64,000 nt of DNA, from NCBI GenBank assembly GCA_029821755.1, contig JALGSV010000010.1, positions 57,120 through 121,119 of the forward strand, read 5' to 3'. The notes below the pieces were generated by a model. The model was given only the letters and a program-made list of their open reading frames with translations. It made no database searches and was not told the DNA's origin. The position numbers and the translations under genes were made by a program. This DNA comes from Candidatus Zipacnadum vermilionense. GTDB lineage: Bacteria > Armatimonadota > Zipacnadia > Zipacnadales > Zipacnadaceae. Below are positions 34,799-43,915 of the stretch, piece after piece (the stretch's first letter is position 1; every line of letters starts with the position of its first letter).

Positions 34799-34818
34799 GG
34801 GCGGCGCCTGCGCCGCCC
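34799..34818. repeat. Extragenic palindrome
   Basis: Stem GGGCGGCG/CGCCGCCC, loop CCTG: the mirror of the hairpin at 34684. It lies just before the end of the 1505-aa gene. Confidence 0.8.
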
Positions 34819-34826
34819 GCCGTCCC

Positions 34827-37800
34827 CTACTTTACCTCCTCAACAGTCAAATCATCGAACCACGCCTTACCGGCGGATTCGTTCATCAGGGAGCAGCCTA
34901 CCCAGCCGCCTGTGTTGGGGTCGGCGACGGTGGTCAGTTCGCCGGTGAATTGCTTCCACTCCGGGCCCGTCTGGTTGGCGCCCAGGACCTTCCCGCCAAT
35001 GTTGGCATAGACGCCCTGGTCCGCCTCCGCCTTGATCCATATGGTGAGGCGGTACTTCGTGCTGGGCTTCCAGCAGCCGTCTAACGGGTGGGCGCGGATG
35101 AACTTATCCTCCCCCTGCGGCGGGTCCAGGAGCAGGCTGCGGGTGCCGCCGTGCGCTTCGTCAGAGAGGTGAATCCGCTCGTAGGCCCACTCATCCCGCA
35201 GCTTGCGGCACATCCACCAGTCCGGCTTCATGTCGCCGGCGGCGTCCACCTCGAAGTCGCCGTTAGGGATCAGCGGCATCACCGCCCGCACAACCTCGGT
35301 GGTCTTGCCCCCAATAGTCACGCGCGCCAGCATCTCGGAGATCTCCTCCAGGCCCGTTCGCCCCTCGATCGTCACCGGGATCTGGCCCTCGCTGTCAGCG
35401 GGCAAGCCGAAGGTCTTCTCGCATGACACCTGCAGCGGGGCGGGGGCGCTGACCTCCACCGTGCCCGTGACCGCCTTACCCGACAGGTTGCGCACCCAGA
35501 CATGGTAGCTGCCGGGGTTGCCGCGGAAGTCCACCAGCACCGGGTCGTTGACGACGATGAAGCTGTAGGTGCTGAAGGTCAGATTATCGGCGGTCACGTC
35601 ACACCAGATGTCCTGGCGGCCCTGCGCGGCGTTGGCGGGAACGATGAAGCGCATCCGCAGTTCGGCAGTCTCGCCGGGGGCAAGGGGGCCCACCTGGACC
35701 GCCGCGGGGGCGGGCCAGCCCTCGGGGAGGCGCAGCGTGGCCGTGCCCGTCATCGGCGCGGCGTTGGGGTTGGTCACCTGCAGGGCCAGCACGCGCCGGG
35801 AGCCGCCGGTAGCGGGTCCACTCAGGTCCCACTCCACCAGCGGGCGCATCCGGCCACTGACCAGCACCACGCTGCTGCACTCCGCCTCCGGGACGGGGAA
35901 GGTATAGGTGCCGCCCTGCTGAGTGCCCGGGATCACGTAGCGGCGACCGTCCATGGTGATAGCCAGGGCGCTGTTGACGGGGCCGGTCTCCTGCGTGGAG
36001 AAGCTGGCCGTCGCGCCCTGCTGCACCGGGTAGTTGATGAAGTTGATCACCGCGCCGCTCTGGGCGGGCTGCTGGAAAAGGAACCAGCGGCCGCAGACGC
36101 CGCGGAAGGGGCCGCTCTCGTACTGTCCGGTCATGAACTGTTCCGGTCCCAGCGGCTTGCCCTCCGCGCTCTGGAGCGTTATCCCTACGGTGTCGCGGAA
36201 GTCGGCGTCGTAGACCAGGCACTTGGTGGCCCGGCGCAGGTCCAGCAGGTTGTGGCGCCACTCGTCCCCATTTTCGGGGGGGCTGGTGAAGTGCTCAAAC
36301 CGCGCCCCGCACTGCCAGATGAAGCGCTCCCGCTCCCACCCGCCGTAGACCTCGGCCAGCCCGCCATTCCAGACGCCGTCGATCAGAATCTGCTGGGGGT
36401 TGCAGTACGACCAGATGTCCAGGCGGTTCCAGACACCGGAGGTCATGTGCAGGTCCACGTACTGCCCGTACACGTCGTTGCACACCTCGCCCGAGGAGGT
36501 GTAGTAGGGATTGGTGGCGCGGCCGTCTTTCTTCATCTGGGAGAAGAGCTTCAACTCCGCGGGCATCCAGGAGCCGTAGGTGTTGAACTCCGGGTAGAGC
36601 CGGCCGTTGCCGTAGATCATGTTGAATTGGTCGTAGTACATCCCGTCGGTGCCCCAGGCCAGGTAGCGGCGGGTCCAGTCGTAGAGCCAGTCGCGCCATT
36701 CCTGGGAGGGCATGGCCATGTTGTACTGGCCGAAATAGTCGGTCTCCGCCCGAGCGTAGCGACCGTCGTAGGAGTAGGTGGCCGCCTTTGCGTACCAGGC
36801 GTCATCCGGCCGGGGCGCGTCGGCCGGGAGCTTGGCCTTGGGGAAGCTGCCAATGCGGTCGTAGTGCCCGTAGCCGGGTGACCACAGGTGGAAGTTGTGG
36901 TAGGGGGTATACATGCCCCCCAGAGCGCGGCGGAGGGCCAGCTTCTGGGAGAACTCGCGGGTGGTGCCCCAGCCGGGCGCGGGGTAGGGGTACAGGCCAC
37001 AGTAGCTGGAGTCCATGCCGTCGCACATCTGCCGGTTGGCGACCATGAAGTAGGGTGCCGCCGGCCCCTCCGACTCCCAGCCCAGGATCGGGGCATCCAG
37101 CATCCCCCAACCCACGAAGGGCGCGAGATTGGAGTTCTGTCCGCCCCAGGCGTCGAGCAGCCACTTGACGTGCGGCGGCTGGTCGCAGGGCTGGAGGGCC
37201 TGGGTCACGTAGGCGCAGTAGATGTCCGCCCCTTCGTGCCAGTCTCCGCCGGTCACGGCCAGCCGGTAGACGCCGCTCTTCCACGAACCAGCGGGCGGGG
37301 CGAGGATGCGTTGGTGCGGGGCCATGGTCACCCCGCCGGAGCGGTCGCCGCCGTAGACGAAGGCATTGTCCTCGAACTGGGGATCCTCGATCCCCAAGTA
37401 CAGGCCGGACTGGCCGTCCCACAGGTCCATCCAGCGCATCGAAGGACCCCAGAAGGCGGTCAGGTTGCCGGCGCCGGGATTCTGCCAGACCTGCCCCCAA
37501 CAACGAGGCATGAAGATCCAGTCGTCGGTCGGGTCGTCGCCCAGGGCTACGCCGGTGATGACCGGGAAGCGGGCCTCGCAGACCTCCAGCCGAGTGGGGT
37601 TGTCAATTTGCAGTTGCCACTCCATCTGCCCGTCCGCTCGCAGCTTGAGGTTGGTCGTCAAGCGCATCCCATTCGCCAGCAAGTGGCGCATGGTGAGGGT
37701 GGGCGCGTCGGCGGTGCCGCCGGGGGTGAACTCCTCGAGGATGGCATTGTACAGGTCCTGGGTGGTGGTCGGCGCGTCGCCCACCGGCTTGGTCACGATC

Positions 37801-39344
37801 ATCGCCAGGGCGGCGTGGGCCTCCGGGGCGACCGAGATGGCCCGTCCCGCCCGTTTGTCGTAAATTGACTGCACCCCATACGGATCAACACCGATCTTCA
37901 CCCGCGCATTCTCCACATAGCGAACGTTGTTAGGCCCCGCGACGTACTCCACCGCCCCCCCGGCGAACAGCGGCGGCGCCTGGCCGGGAACGCCCTCGAG
38001 TTGGAGGTGGAATTGCAGCGTGTCCTTCCCCCCGCCGACGGGCTTGACCGCTCCTAGCCCCGCTGCCGGGTCAAAGGCCGTCCAGGTCTGGCCGCCGTCA
38101 GTGCTGTACTCGTAGGTCGCCGCCGCGAGCTTACCTCCCACATCAAAGCGGACGCTCTCCCACTGGGCGACGTCGAAGGGCTTGAGCGGGGCGGTCCAGA
38201 CCTCGCCGGACACCGGGCCGACGTAGGAGGGCGCCAACGCGGCCAGATCCGGCGGCTGGACGGCGGTGGCGAGGACGATCACGTCCAGGCGCGCCCCGCC
38301 CTCGTAGGCTGTCTGGAAGACGTGCTCCCCGGCGGCCAGATTGTACTCCCCGGCCCTAATCCACTGCCAGCCCTCCTCGGGCGTACGGGAGCCGTCAAGG
38401 ATGGGGGCGCCCGCGCCGCCGTCCACGGACTCGGTATGGTTCCAGCCGCCCGCCCAGGGGAAGAAGGCGCGCTCCCAGGCGACGTACTTCCCCGGCGTCT
38501 TGAGCGTGAACTTCCAGGTCGCCGAGGCCACATAGTGGATATACCCGCCCGCGGAGGCCTGGGCATCCGCCCCCGGAGTGTGGCCGTCGCGCAGGGTCAT
38601 GGTGGTGGCGTTTTCCGCCTCCATCACTACCGGCTCGTCGGCCCGCTGGTCGAAGGCGCCGACGCAGCGCGCCCCGGAGCCGAAGGACTCCAGGCCCGTG
38701 GCCCGGTCGACGCGCAGGTTCTGCGTAACCAACACCTGGGTCGCCTGCTTGGGCACGCGCGTTACCGCCACGCCGGCCAGGGCGAAGTCGGCGCCGGCCG
38801 GGTCTAGCCGCAGGTCCGCCCCGTGCACGCGCTTGCTGAACATGGCCAGCTCCAGGCGCACGGTGAGCGTCTTCCAGGTCTTGGTGCCCTCCAGCTTGAC
38901 CGCCTCCGGATATGCGTCCGGTCGTCGCCAGACGCCAGCCGGGTAGGGATCGTGCTTGACCCGCGCGTCGGAGGAGTCATACATGAGGGCGAACTGCCCC
39001 GGCGCCCCGTCCCAGTAGCGGACAGTCAGCAGCAGATCGTGGTCGCCCTGCCAGGCGCGGAAATCGTTCCAGGCGTCGGCTTTGAGGTAGAACAGGCCGG
39101 GCTGACCATTGGGTCGCACCGACTGAGCGCAGGCCACTCCCCCGCGCTCGGCGGGCACCGGATCGCCCTCGCCCCCGCCGAGCTGCGAGTGCAGGCCGCC
39201 TTCCTCGGCCACGCCCTGCTCCCCGCCAAAGACGATCCACTTGGAGTTGTCGGTGTCGGCAATCCAGTCAGGGGCGGCCAGGGCCGGCGCGAGCGGCGCC
39301 AGAGATAGGACTAGAATCAGCGTAAGGGCCAGGGATGTGCGCAT
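34827..39344 (-). CDS. Giant secreted multidomain protein, DUF6259-like putative glycoside hydrolase with NEW3 and CBM-like modules
   Basis: 1505 aa. Signal peptide ends LAPALA-AP. N-terminal sandwich modules (to ~460) include KYVAWERAFFPWAGGWNHTE. A central ~550-residue part looks like a GH-type supersandwich plus barrel, with VKWLLDAWGG, YTPYHNFHLWSPGYGHYD and DGMYYDQFNMIYG (candidate catalytic Asp), as in DUF6259 proteins. Next comes a NEW3-type domain (LRLPEGWPAP ... VGPLAPGETAELRM) and a C-terminal CBM4/9-like module (LIPNGDFEVDAAGDMKPDWW ... AWFDDLTVEEVK). Probably degrades a complex polysaccharide outside the cell. Assignment of the barrel family is by pattern and not certain. Confidence 0.75.
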   Translation of the reverse strand: MRTSLALTLILVLSLAPLAPALAAPDWIADTDNSKWIVFGGEQGVAEEGGLHSQLGGGEGDPVPAERGGVACAQSVRPNGQPGLFYLKADAWNDFRAWQGDHDLLLTVRYWDGAPGQFALMYDSSDARVKHDPYPAGVWRRPDAYPEAVKLEGTKTWKTLTVRLELAMFSKRVHGADLRLDPAGADFALAGVAVTRVPKQATQVLVTQNLRVDRATGLESFGSGARCVGAFDQRADEPVVMEAENATTMTLRDGHTPGADAQASAGGYIHYVASATWKFTLKTPGKYVAWERAFFPWAGGWNHTESVDGGAGAPILDGSRTPEEGWQWIRAGEYNLAAGEHVFQTAYEGGARLDVIVLATAVQPPDLAALAPSYVGPVSGEVWTAPLKPFDVAQWESVRFDVGGKLAAATYEYSTDGGQTWTAFDPAAGLGAVKPVGGGKDTLQFHLQLEGVPGQAPPLFAGGAVEYVAGPNNVRYVENARVKIGVDPYGVQSIYDKRAGRAISVAPEAHAALAMIVTKPVGDAPTTTQDLYNAILEEFTPGGTADAPTLTMRHLLANGMRLTTNLKLRADGQMEWQLQIDNPTRLEVCEARFPVITGVALGDDPTDDWIFMPRCWGQVWQNPGAGNLTAFWGPSMRWMDLWDGQSGLYLGIEDPQFEDNAFVYGGDRSGGVTMAPHQRILAPPAGSWKSGVYRLAVTGGDWHEGADIYCAYVTQALQPCDQPPHVKWLLDAWGGQNSNLAPFVGWGMLDAPILGWESEGPAAPYFMVANRQMCDGMDSSYCGLYPYPAPGWGTTREFSQKLALRRALGGMYTPYHNFHLWSPGYGHYDRIGSFPKAKLPADAPRPDDAWYAKAATYSYDGRYARAETDYFGQYNMAMPSQEWRDWLYDWTRRYLAWGTDGMYYDQFNMIYGNGRLYPEFNTYGSWMPAELKLFSQMKKDGRATNPYYTSSGEVCNDVYGQYVDLHMTSGVWNRLDIWSYCNPQQILIDGVWNGGLAEVYGGWERERFIWQCGARFEHFTSPPENGDEWRHNLLDLRRATKCLVYDADFRDTVGITLQSAEGKPLGPEQFMTGQYESGPFRGVCGRWFLFQQPAQSGAVINFINYPVQQGATASFSTQETGPVNSALAITMDGRRYVIPGTQQGGTYTFPVPEAECSSVVLVSGRMRPLVEWDLSGPATGGSRRVLALQVTNPNAAPMTGTATLRLPEGWPAPAAVQVGPLAPGETAELRMRFIVPANAAQGRQDIWCDVTADNLTFSTYSFIVVNDPVLVDFRGNPGSYHVWVRNLSGKAVTGTVEVSAPAPLQVSCEKTFGLPADSEGQIPVTIEGRTGLEEISEMLARVTIGGKTTEVVRAVMPLIPNGDFEVDAAGDMKPDWWMCRKLRDEWAYERIHLSDEAHGGTRSLLLDPPQGEDKFIRAHPLDGCWKPSTKYRLTIWIKAEADQGVYANIGGKVLGANQTGPEWKQFTGELTTVADPNTGGWVGCSLMNESAGKAWFDDLTVEEVK

Positions 39345-39466
39345 GGGAGAGCGCTCCTTCTTGTCCGGGCTACGGCGTGCAATACCAAGCGGGAGGTTCG
39401 GCGAGGGCGGGAACGAAACCTTTTGGGGCCGCTCCTACTCCACCGGTCTCGTGCCCCCCGTGCAGT

Positions 39467-40339
39467 CTACGGCACGACCAGCGCGGGCAGACGAGCCGCC
39501 AACACCGTGCGCCAGCACCCGCCGTCGGCCAAACGGGAATGGAAGCTCTCCTCGGTGAGGACGAACTCCACCTCGCGGTAGCTTCCCGCGGGCAGGGCCA
39601 GTTTCCCCGGCCGAGGGCGGCGCGGCTCCCCTTCGCCATACGTGTACGCCTTGACGCGGGGATACCTCCGATCGTACGCCCAGCCGTCCGGCCAGGCGGC
39701 TACCGGGTAGGTCCGCGTGGGCCCATCCCGGTTGGTCTTCTCCCGCTGACTGGTCTTCCAGGTTACGTGGAAGCTGTTATCGAGGGTGGCGGTGTGCGCG
39801 GCGCTGCCATCCGGGGAGGTCACGAAGAAGTCGAAGTAGAGGTAGCCTCGCATCCTCTCCCCGACGTGCGCGCCCAAGTCAGCGTTTCTGAAGAGCAGAT
39901 TACTGAGGCCATCCGACCAGCGCCCGCTAGTACCGAGCGCCCAGTTGGTGAAGTTGCTGGCCTGCGGGTCTGCGGGCCACGGGGCCAGCGGCCCCCACAG
40001 CTTCATCTGGTAGCAGAAGTTCGGCTTGAGCGACCGTGCGGGAGCGCTCACCGTGAACTGCAGCGGACCCCCGCCGGTGGTGTAGCGCAGCTCCACGGTG
40101 TCGGCGGCGTAGCTGAAGCCGGACCGGAAGCTCTCCGCGTAGGGGTAGTCGGCCACGTCCCGCCAGCGCGGGCGCAGGCTCGGGTCGTCCTGGAGGGGCT
40201 GCAGGTAGATCGACTGCCCGGCGGGGAAGGGCGCCGGCGGGTCCACCCGCGCCACTCCGCTCACCCCGCAGCCGCTCCCGGCCAGAACCAGCACCAGGAC
40301 CACCACACCGCCCACGGCTAGGGCCGCAGACCTTCGCAT
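39467..40339 (-). CDS. Predicted lipoprotein of unknown function
   Basis: 290 aa. The signal is MRRSAALAVGGVVVLVLVLA with a GSGC lipobox, so the protein is likely membrane-anchored by lipid. The mature domain is beta-rich with FNFTNWAL-, YFDFFVTSPDGSAAHTATLD- and GYLYFDFF-type strands, and RLADGGCWRTVLAARLP at the end; a sandwich fold is likely. I start at ATG 40339, where the signal begins; the frame is open 43 codons further up but without signal or ribosome site. It is divergent from the DUF2089 gene. Confidence 0.7.
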   Translation of the reverse strand: MRRSAALAVGGVVVLVLVLAGSGCGVSGVARVDPPAPFPAGQSIYLQPLQDDPSLRPRWRDVADYPYAESFRSGFSYAADTVELRYTTGGGPLQFTVSAPARSLKPNFCYQMKLWGPLAPWPADPQASNFTNWALGTSGRWSDGLSNLLFRNADLGAHVGERMRGYLYFDFFVTSPDGSAAHTATLDNSFHVTWKTSQREKTNRDGPTRTYPVAAWPDGWAYDRRYPRVKAYTYGEGEPRRPRPGKLALPAGSYREVEFVLTEESFHSRLADGGCWRTVLAARLPALVVP

Positions 40340-40493
40340 TGCCTTCCCCCTTCTCTGTATCGGTTGACACCTTCCTTCTTTGCTTCGCTTCCCCACGCTG
40401 GAAAACCTGCCCGGCATCCGGGGAGGCTTGCGGGGCACCCGAGCGCTCATGTCCATATCCTGGACCATTGCTTACATAAAATAGCATTTCCTC

Positions 40494-40522
40494 TTGATTT
40501 TATTTATCCATTAATGTATATT
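40494..40522 (+). promoter_or_regulatory. Sigma70-type promoter for the DUF2089 gene
   Basis: -35 TTGATT, 17-bp spacer, -10 TATATT, in the most AT-rich stretch of the window. The start codon is 41 bp downstream. Confidence 0.75.
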
Positions 40523-40563
40523 ATCAATCGTAGACGCACTGATGATGGTGCCGGGAGTACGTT

Positions 40564-40857
40564 ATGCCGCGTTTAGTCAGCCAATGTCCGAGTTGCGGGG
40601 GGCCACTGCAGGCCCTGCGCCTGGGATGCCCTCACTGTGATCTGGCTCTGGAGGGCCAGTTCGACCTGGGGGTGTTGTCTCGCCTCACCCCCGCCGAGCA
40701 GGAGTTCCTGCTGGAGTTCGTCAAGTCCAGCGGCAGCCTCAAGGAGATGGCGCGGCGGTTCCAGGTGAGCTACCCCACCGTGCGCAACCGGCTGGACGAG
40801 TTGATCGCGCAGCTAGCGTCCCTACAGGCCGAGAGCGAAAAGCGGAACGGCCACTGA
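40564..40857 (+). CDS. DUF2089-type zinc-ribbon/HTH protein
   Basis: 97 aa. A four-cysteine zinc ribbon (CPSCGGPL ... CPHCDLAL, residues 8-28) precedes a helix-turn-helix: LTPAEQEFLLEFVKSSGSL, then KEMARRFQVSYPTVRNRLDEL. This is the DUF2089 layout, thought to be transcriptional regulators. A GGGAG ribosome site lies 8 bases before ATG 40564 and a good promoter upstream. The membrane protein gene starts 31 bp after the stop, so the pair is likely cotranscribed and functionally linked. Confidence 0.85.
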   Translation: MPRLVSQCPSCGGPLQALRLGCPHCDLALEGQFDLGVLSRLTPAEQEFLLEFVKSSGSLKEMARRFQVSYPTVRNRLDELIAQLASLQAESEKRNGH

Positions 40858-40888
40858 CGCGGGGGGCATTCGTTTCGGAGGGAGAGAG

Positions 40889-41569
40889 ATGTCTGACGAG
40901 AGACTGGTCAGCGAATACCTACAGGGCTCGGCCTCCGGCGGCGACCGTCCCTGGCCGGTGTGGCTCGATCCTTTCACTCGGGTCGCCGGGTGGCAGGCGC
41001 TGGGGTGGGGTCTGCTGGTGCAGGCGGCGATGGTCGCCGTCGCCGTAAGCGGAGGGATCAGCTATGACGGCGTGGCCGATCTACATATCGGGTCGCACCG
41101 TGGTCCGGCCTGGCTCTATGCGGCGCTGCCCATCATGGACTGGCTGGTGGTGGCGGTTGTCTTTCTGGCCGGAGGCAAGTTGTTCTCCCGGAGCCGCCAG
41201 CGCGTAGTTGACTACTTCGGCACGACGGCCCTAGCACGTTTCCCCTACCTGATCGCCGGGATCGTCATGCTGCCGCCGCTGCTGGGCAAACCTTTCCTGG
41301 CGACCACCCAGGCCCTGACCACCGTTCCTCCGGAGCAGATGGGCCTGCGCCTGGCGCAACTCCCCGGCCTGACTTGGCTCCTGCTGGGTGCCGTGGTCAT
41401 CATGGCGCTCTCCGCGTGGCTGGCCGTGGTCAACTACCGCGCCTTGACCGCCTCTAGTGGCCTGCGCTTCCCCAAGGCTCTGTTCGTCTACCTCGGCGCG
41501 GCGCTGGTGGCAGAGATCATCAGTAAGGTGGCGGTCTTTCTCCTGGCCCGCAGCGCCGGGCTGGTCTGA
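40889..41569 (+). CDS. Polytopic membrane protein, partner of the DUF2089 protein
   Basis: 226 aa with about five membrane helices (near 35-55, 78-98, 115-135, 165-185 and 198-220) and a hydrophilic N-terminus of about 30 residues. The layout resembles Yip1-domain membrane proteins, but no diagnostic motif supports that firmly. GGAGGGAGAG precedes the ATG. It follows a DUF2089 regulator, an arrangement like sigma/anti-sigma or one-component systems in which the membrane protein may hold the regulator (inference). Confidence 0.75.
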   Translation: MSDERLVSEYLQGSASGGDRPWPVWLDPFTRVAGWQALGWGLLVQAAMVAVAVSGGISYDGVADLHIGSHRGPAWLYAALPIMDWLVVAVVFLAGGKLFSRSRQRVVDYFGTTALARFPYLIAGIVMLPPLLGKPFLATTQALTTVPPEQMGLRLAQLPGLTWLLLGAVVIMALSAWLAVVNYRALTASSGLRFPKALFVYLGAALVAEIISKVAVFLLARSAGLV

Positions 41570-41640
41570 ACGCGCCGCTCAACATTAAGGGTGTGAGGCC
41601 TCCCCTCTCCGCTGACACTGTCGATTGACACTTCCCCTCC

Positions 41641-43689
41641 CTACTCCTCCTCCACCGCCCACACGCTCTCCACTTTCTCGCCCGTCAACACCTTCCCCTC
41701 CGCCGTGTGCAGACCACTGAAGCCGACCTCCTCCCACTCCTCGGGGCAGGCCGCGCCGATCTCCACCTCGCCCCAGTAGTCACTCACCAGCGCGTCGGTC
41801 AGCGCCTGCAGGTAGAGGCCGTGGCTGGTGACGTAGTAGGCCGACTGCGGGTAGCCCGAGGTCTCGTTGATCTGGATCCACTCTCGGTCCACGTATTGGC
41901 CGGGGAGGCACTGTCCCAACTCCGCCGCCAGGCCCGCCGCGTCGCCCATGTGCGAGGCCGCCAGCCAGTACGCCGCCAGCGTCCAGCCATAGTAGATGTT
42001 CTCCTTCACCCCCGCGCACAGGTCATACCGCCGCTTATACGCCCGACGCACATACTCGTCCGCGCCCGCTCTACCCAGCGGTAGGAAGGTCAGCGGGTTA
42101 AGCTGCACCGGATGCTTCTCTTTCCCCAGTTGCTGCGCCCCGGCGAGGCCCTCGCAAGTCGCCAGCATCCCCGTCCCCTGGTCATACAGCCGCCGGTACG
42201 CCAGCCCGTCGCGCAGGATCCCCTCCCAGCGTCCCCGCTCCTCCGCCGGCAGCTCCTCCCCTATTTCCGCCGCCATCTGCAGGCCCGTCTGCAGGCAGTA
42301 CTGCGCCGAGAAGAGCGCGTCCAGGTAGTTCTTCTGGTCCGGCCCGCCCATTTCGTCCTGGCCGCTGGAGGGGATGACATGCTCGCCCCAAGTGCCGTCG
42401 TCCTCCGGCCGTAGAATGGAGGAGAAGAACCGGGCCGACTCGCGCACTACCGGCCAGGCTATCTCCCGCGCCCATTCGGGATCGCCCCGAAACTGTGCCG
42501 CTTCCCGCGCCATCCGCGCCGGGTAGGCGGCATTGTGAATTTCGTGCTGGAACTGGTTGGGCACGCCCTCGGAGAGCAGGCTCGAATCCGGGCCGATGGG
42601 GAATTCCCAGGCCCACATGGTCCCCTCCGCGCCGTAGACGCGCTGCGTGTACTCCTGCATGCTCTCCAGATACCCGCGGTAGAACTCGACCCAGGAGCAA
42701 GCGATGTCGAGATGGCCATGCCGCAGCAGGGCCGGGTGAATGTACGACAGGTCCTGCGGGAAGTGGTAGCCCCAGACGTTACCGGTCCAAGCGCACGGCG
42801 GGGCGGGGGAGCGGACCTCCGGCGCGTAGGAGCAGAAGGTCCAGAACAGCGACCGCGCCCAGAGCGCCTGGTACTCCGGCACCGGCACCCACACCTGCGC
42901 CTCGCCCCAACGCCGATGCCAGGCCTGTGCCGCCTCGGCCGCGTACTGCTCCGGCACGGTTACTCGCCGCATGTCCTCCGCCAGCTCCGCCTCCCGCGCC
43001 CCGGCGGCCATGCCGATCAGCAGCAAGTGCCGCCCCTTTTCGCCGGAGAAACGTATCTCCATCCCCTCCCCGCCGTCCACGAGCGCCGCCGCGCCACCGG
43101 TCGAGATAACCTTCAGCCCCAGCGTCGTGTCCGCCGTTCCCATCTGCACCCGCGCTAGCCACCAGGACTGCCCGTCGTGCGCCACCGTCTTCGCCGTCCC
43201 GCTCAGATTCTGTTGGTACCCCGGCTCCGCCTCGGTTAGAGGGGCCAGGAGCAGACTGGGCATGGCCCCCTCGCGGGTGGCCTCGTACTCGACGTCCACC
43301 GCCAGCAGGTCCCGCCGCTCCGGGTGGAACCACGCGGAGATGCTCAGCCGCAGGTCCCCCCAGCTCATCTCCGTCCGCATCCGCCCTTCGGTTAGGCGCA
43401 ACTCCTGCCGCCAGCTCTGGGGCGGCGCGGGCTCCTCCCCGGCCCAAGAGAGCCGCGCCGCCGGGAACCAGTAGTCCAGCCCCCAGGCGCCGCGGTGCCA
43501 ATGGTCGGCGTGCATCAGCACCGTGTTGCTCAGGCTGGTCCGCTCTCCGGAGCGCCCGTTGTTCATCAGCCCCCAGACGTCAAAGCACGCGCCCATGCGT
43601 CCGCTGCCCAGGTAGAGGTTCAAGTGGTCCTCCCGGCGCATTGGCCACTGCGTGCGCAGAATGTCCCCGGCGGCGATCGCTTCGTTCAT
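41641..43689 (-). CDS. (alpha/alpha)6-barrel glycosidase or phosphorylase, GH65/GH95-like
   Basis: 682 aa without signal peptide. The N-terminal super-sandwich begins HLNLYLGSGRMGACFDVWGL. The barrel starts near residue 270 with ALWARSLFWTFCSYAPEV and holds WGYHFPQDLSYIHPALLRHG, then GTMWAWEFPIGPDSS, a block that parallels the FWDTE...PE...YRGAMFPWE region of GH65 enzymes. QHEIHNAAYPA and NIYYGWTLAAYWLAASHMGD follow. It probably cleaves or phosphorolyses alpha-linked sugars in the cytosol. AGGGGATAAC precedes ATG 43689. It diverges from the GH29 gene. Confidence 0.75.
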   Translation of the reverse strand: MNEAIAAGDILRTQWPMRREDHLNLYLGSGRMGACFDVWGLMNNGRSGERTSLSNTVLMHADHWHRGAWGLDYWFPAARLSWAGEEPAPPQSWRQELRLTEGRMRTEMSWGDLRLSISAWFHPERRDLLAVDVEYEATREGAMPSLLLAPLTEAEPGYQQNLSGTAKTVAHDGQSWWLARVQMGTADTTLGLKVISTGGAAALVDGGEGMEIRFSGEKGRHLLLIGMAAGAREAELAEDMRRVTVPEQYAAEAAQAWHRRWGEAQVWVPVPEYQALWARSLFWTFCSYAPEVRSPAPPCAWTGNVWGYHFPQDLSYIHPALLRHGHLDIACSWVEFYRGYLESMQEYTQRVYGAEGTMWAWEFPIGPDSSLLSEGVPNQFQHEIHNAAYPARMAREAAQFRGDPEWAREIAWPVVRESARFFSSILRPEDDGTWGEHVIPSSGQDEMGGPDQKNYLDALFSAQYCLQTGLQMAAEIGEELPAEERGRWEGILRDGLAYRRLYDQGTGMLATCEGLAGAQQLGKEKHPVQLNPLTFLPLGRAGADEYVRRAYKRRYDLCAGVKENIYYGWTLAAYWLAASHMGDAAGLAAELGQCLPGQYVDREWIQINETSGYPQSAYYVTSHGLYLQALTDALVSDYWGEVEIGAACPEEWEEVGFSGLHTAEGKVLTGEKVESVWAVEEE

Positions 43690-43915
43690 GTTATCCCCTC
43701 GTTATCCACAGACTCTCCCCGCTCTGCCTCCACTTCTCCCCATCCTTTACCCCGGTGGTCCACAGTCTGGTCAATTGGCCCCGCGTCCGCGTGACTCCTT
43801 CTCCCGGAGTGGCGGAATGGCGGCCTGCCCCACGCGAGATCTGCCGCAAGGTATCCCCCGCCCCCACGGCGAATTACTTTTCGATACCTCATCCCTATCA
43901 CTGAGGAGGCTCCCC

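Noticed and set aside
43702..43710. Perfect DnaA box TTATCCACA between GH65-like and GH29 genes
   Set aside because: It is single; no cluster of boxes, no AT-rich unwinding region and no dnaA/dnaN nearby, so an origin is not supported.
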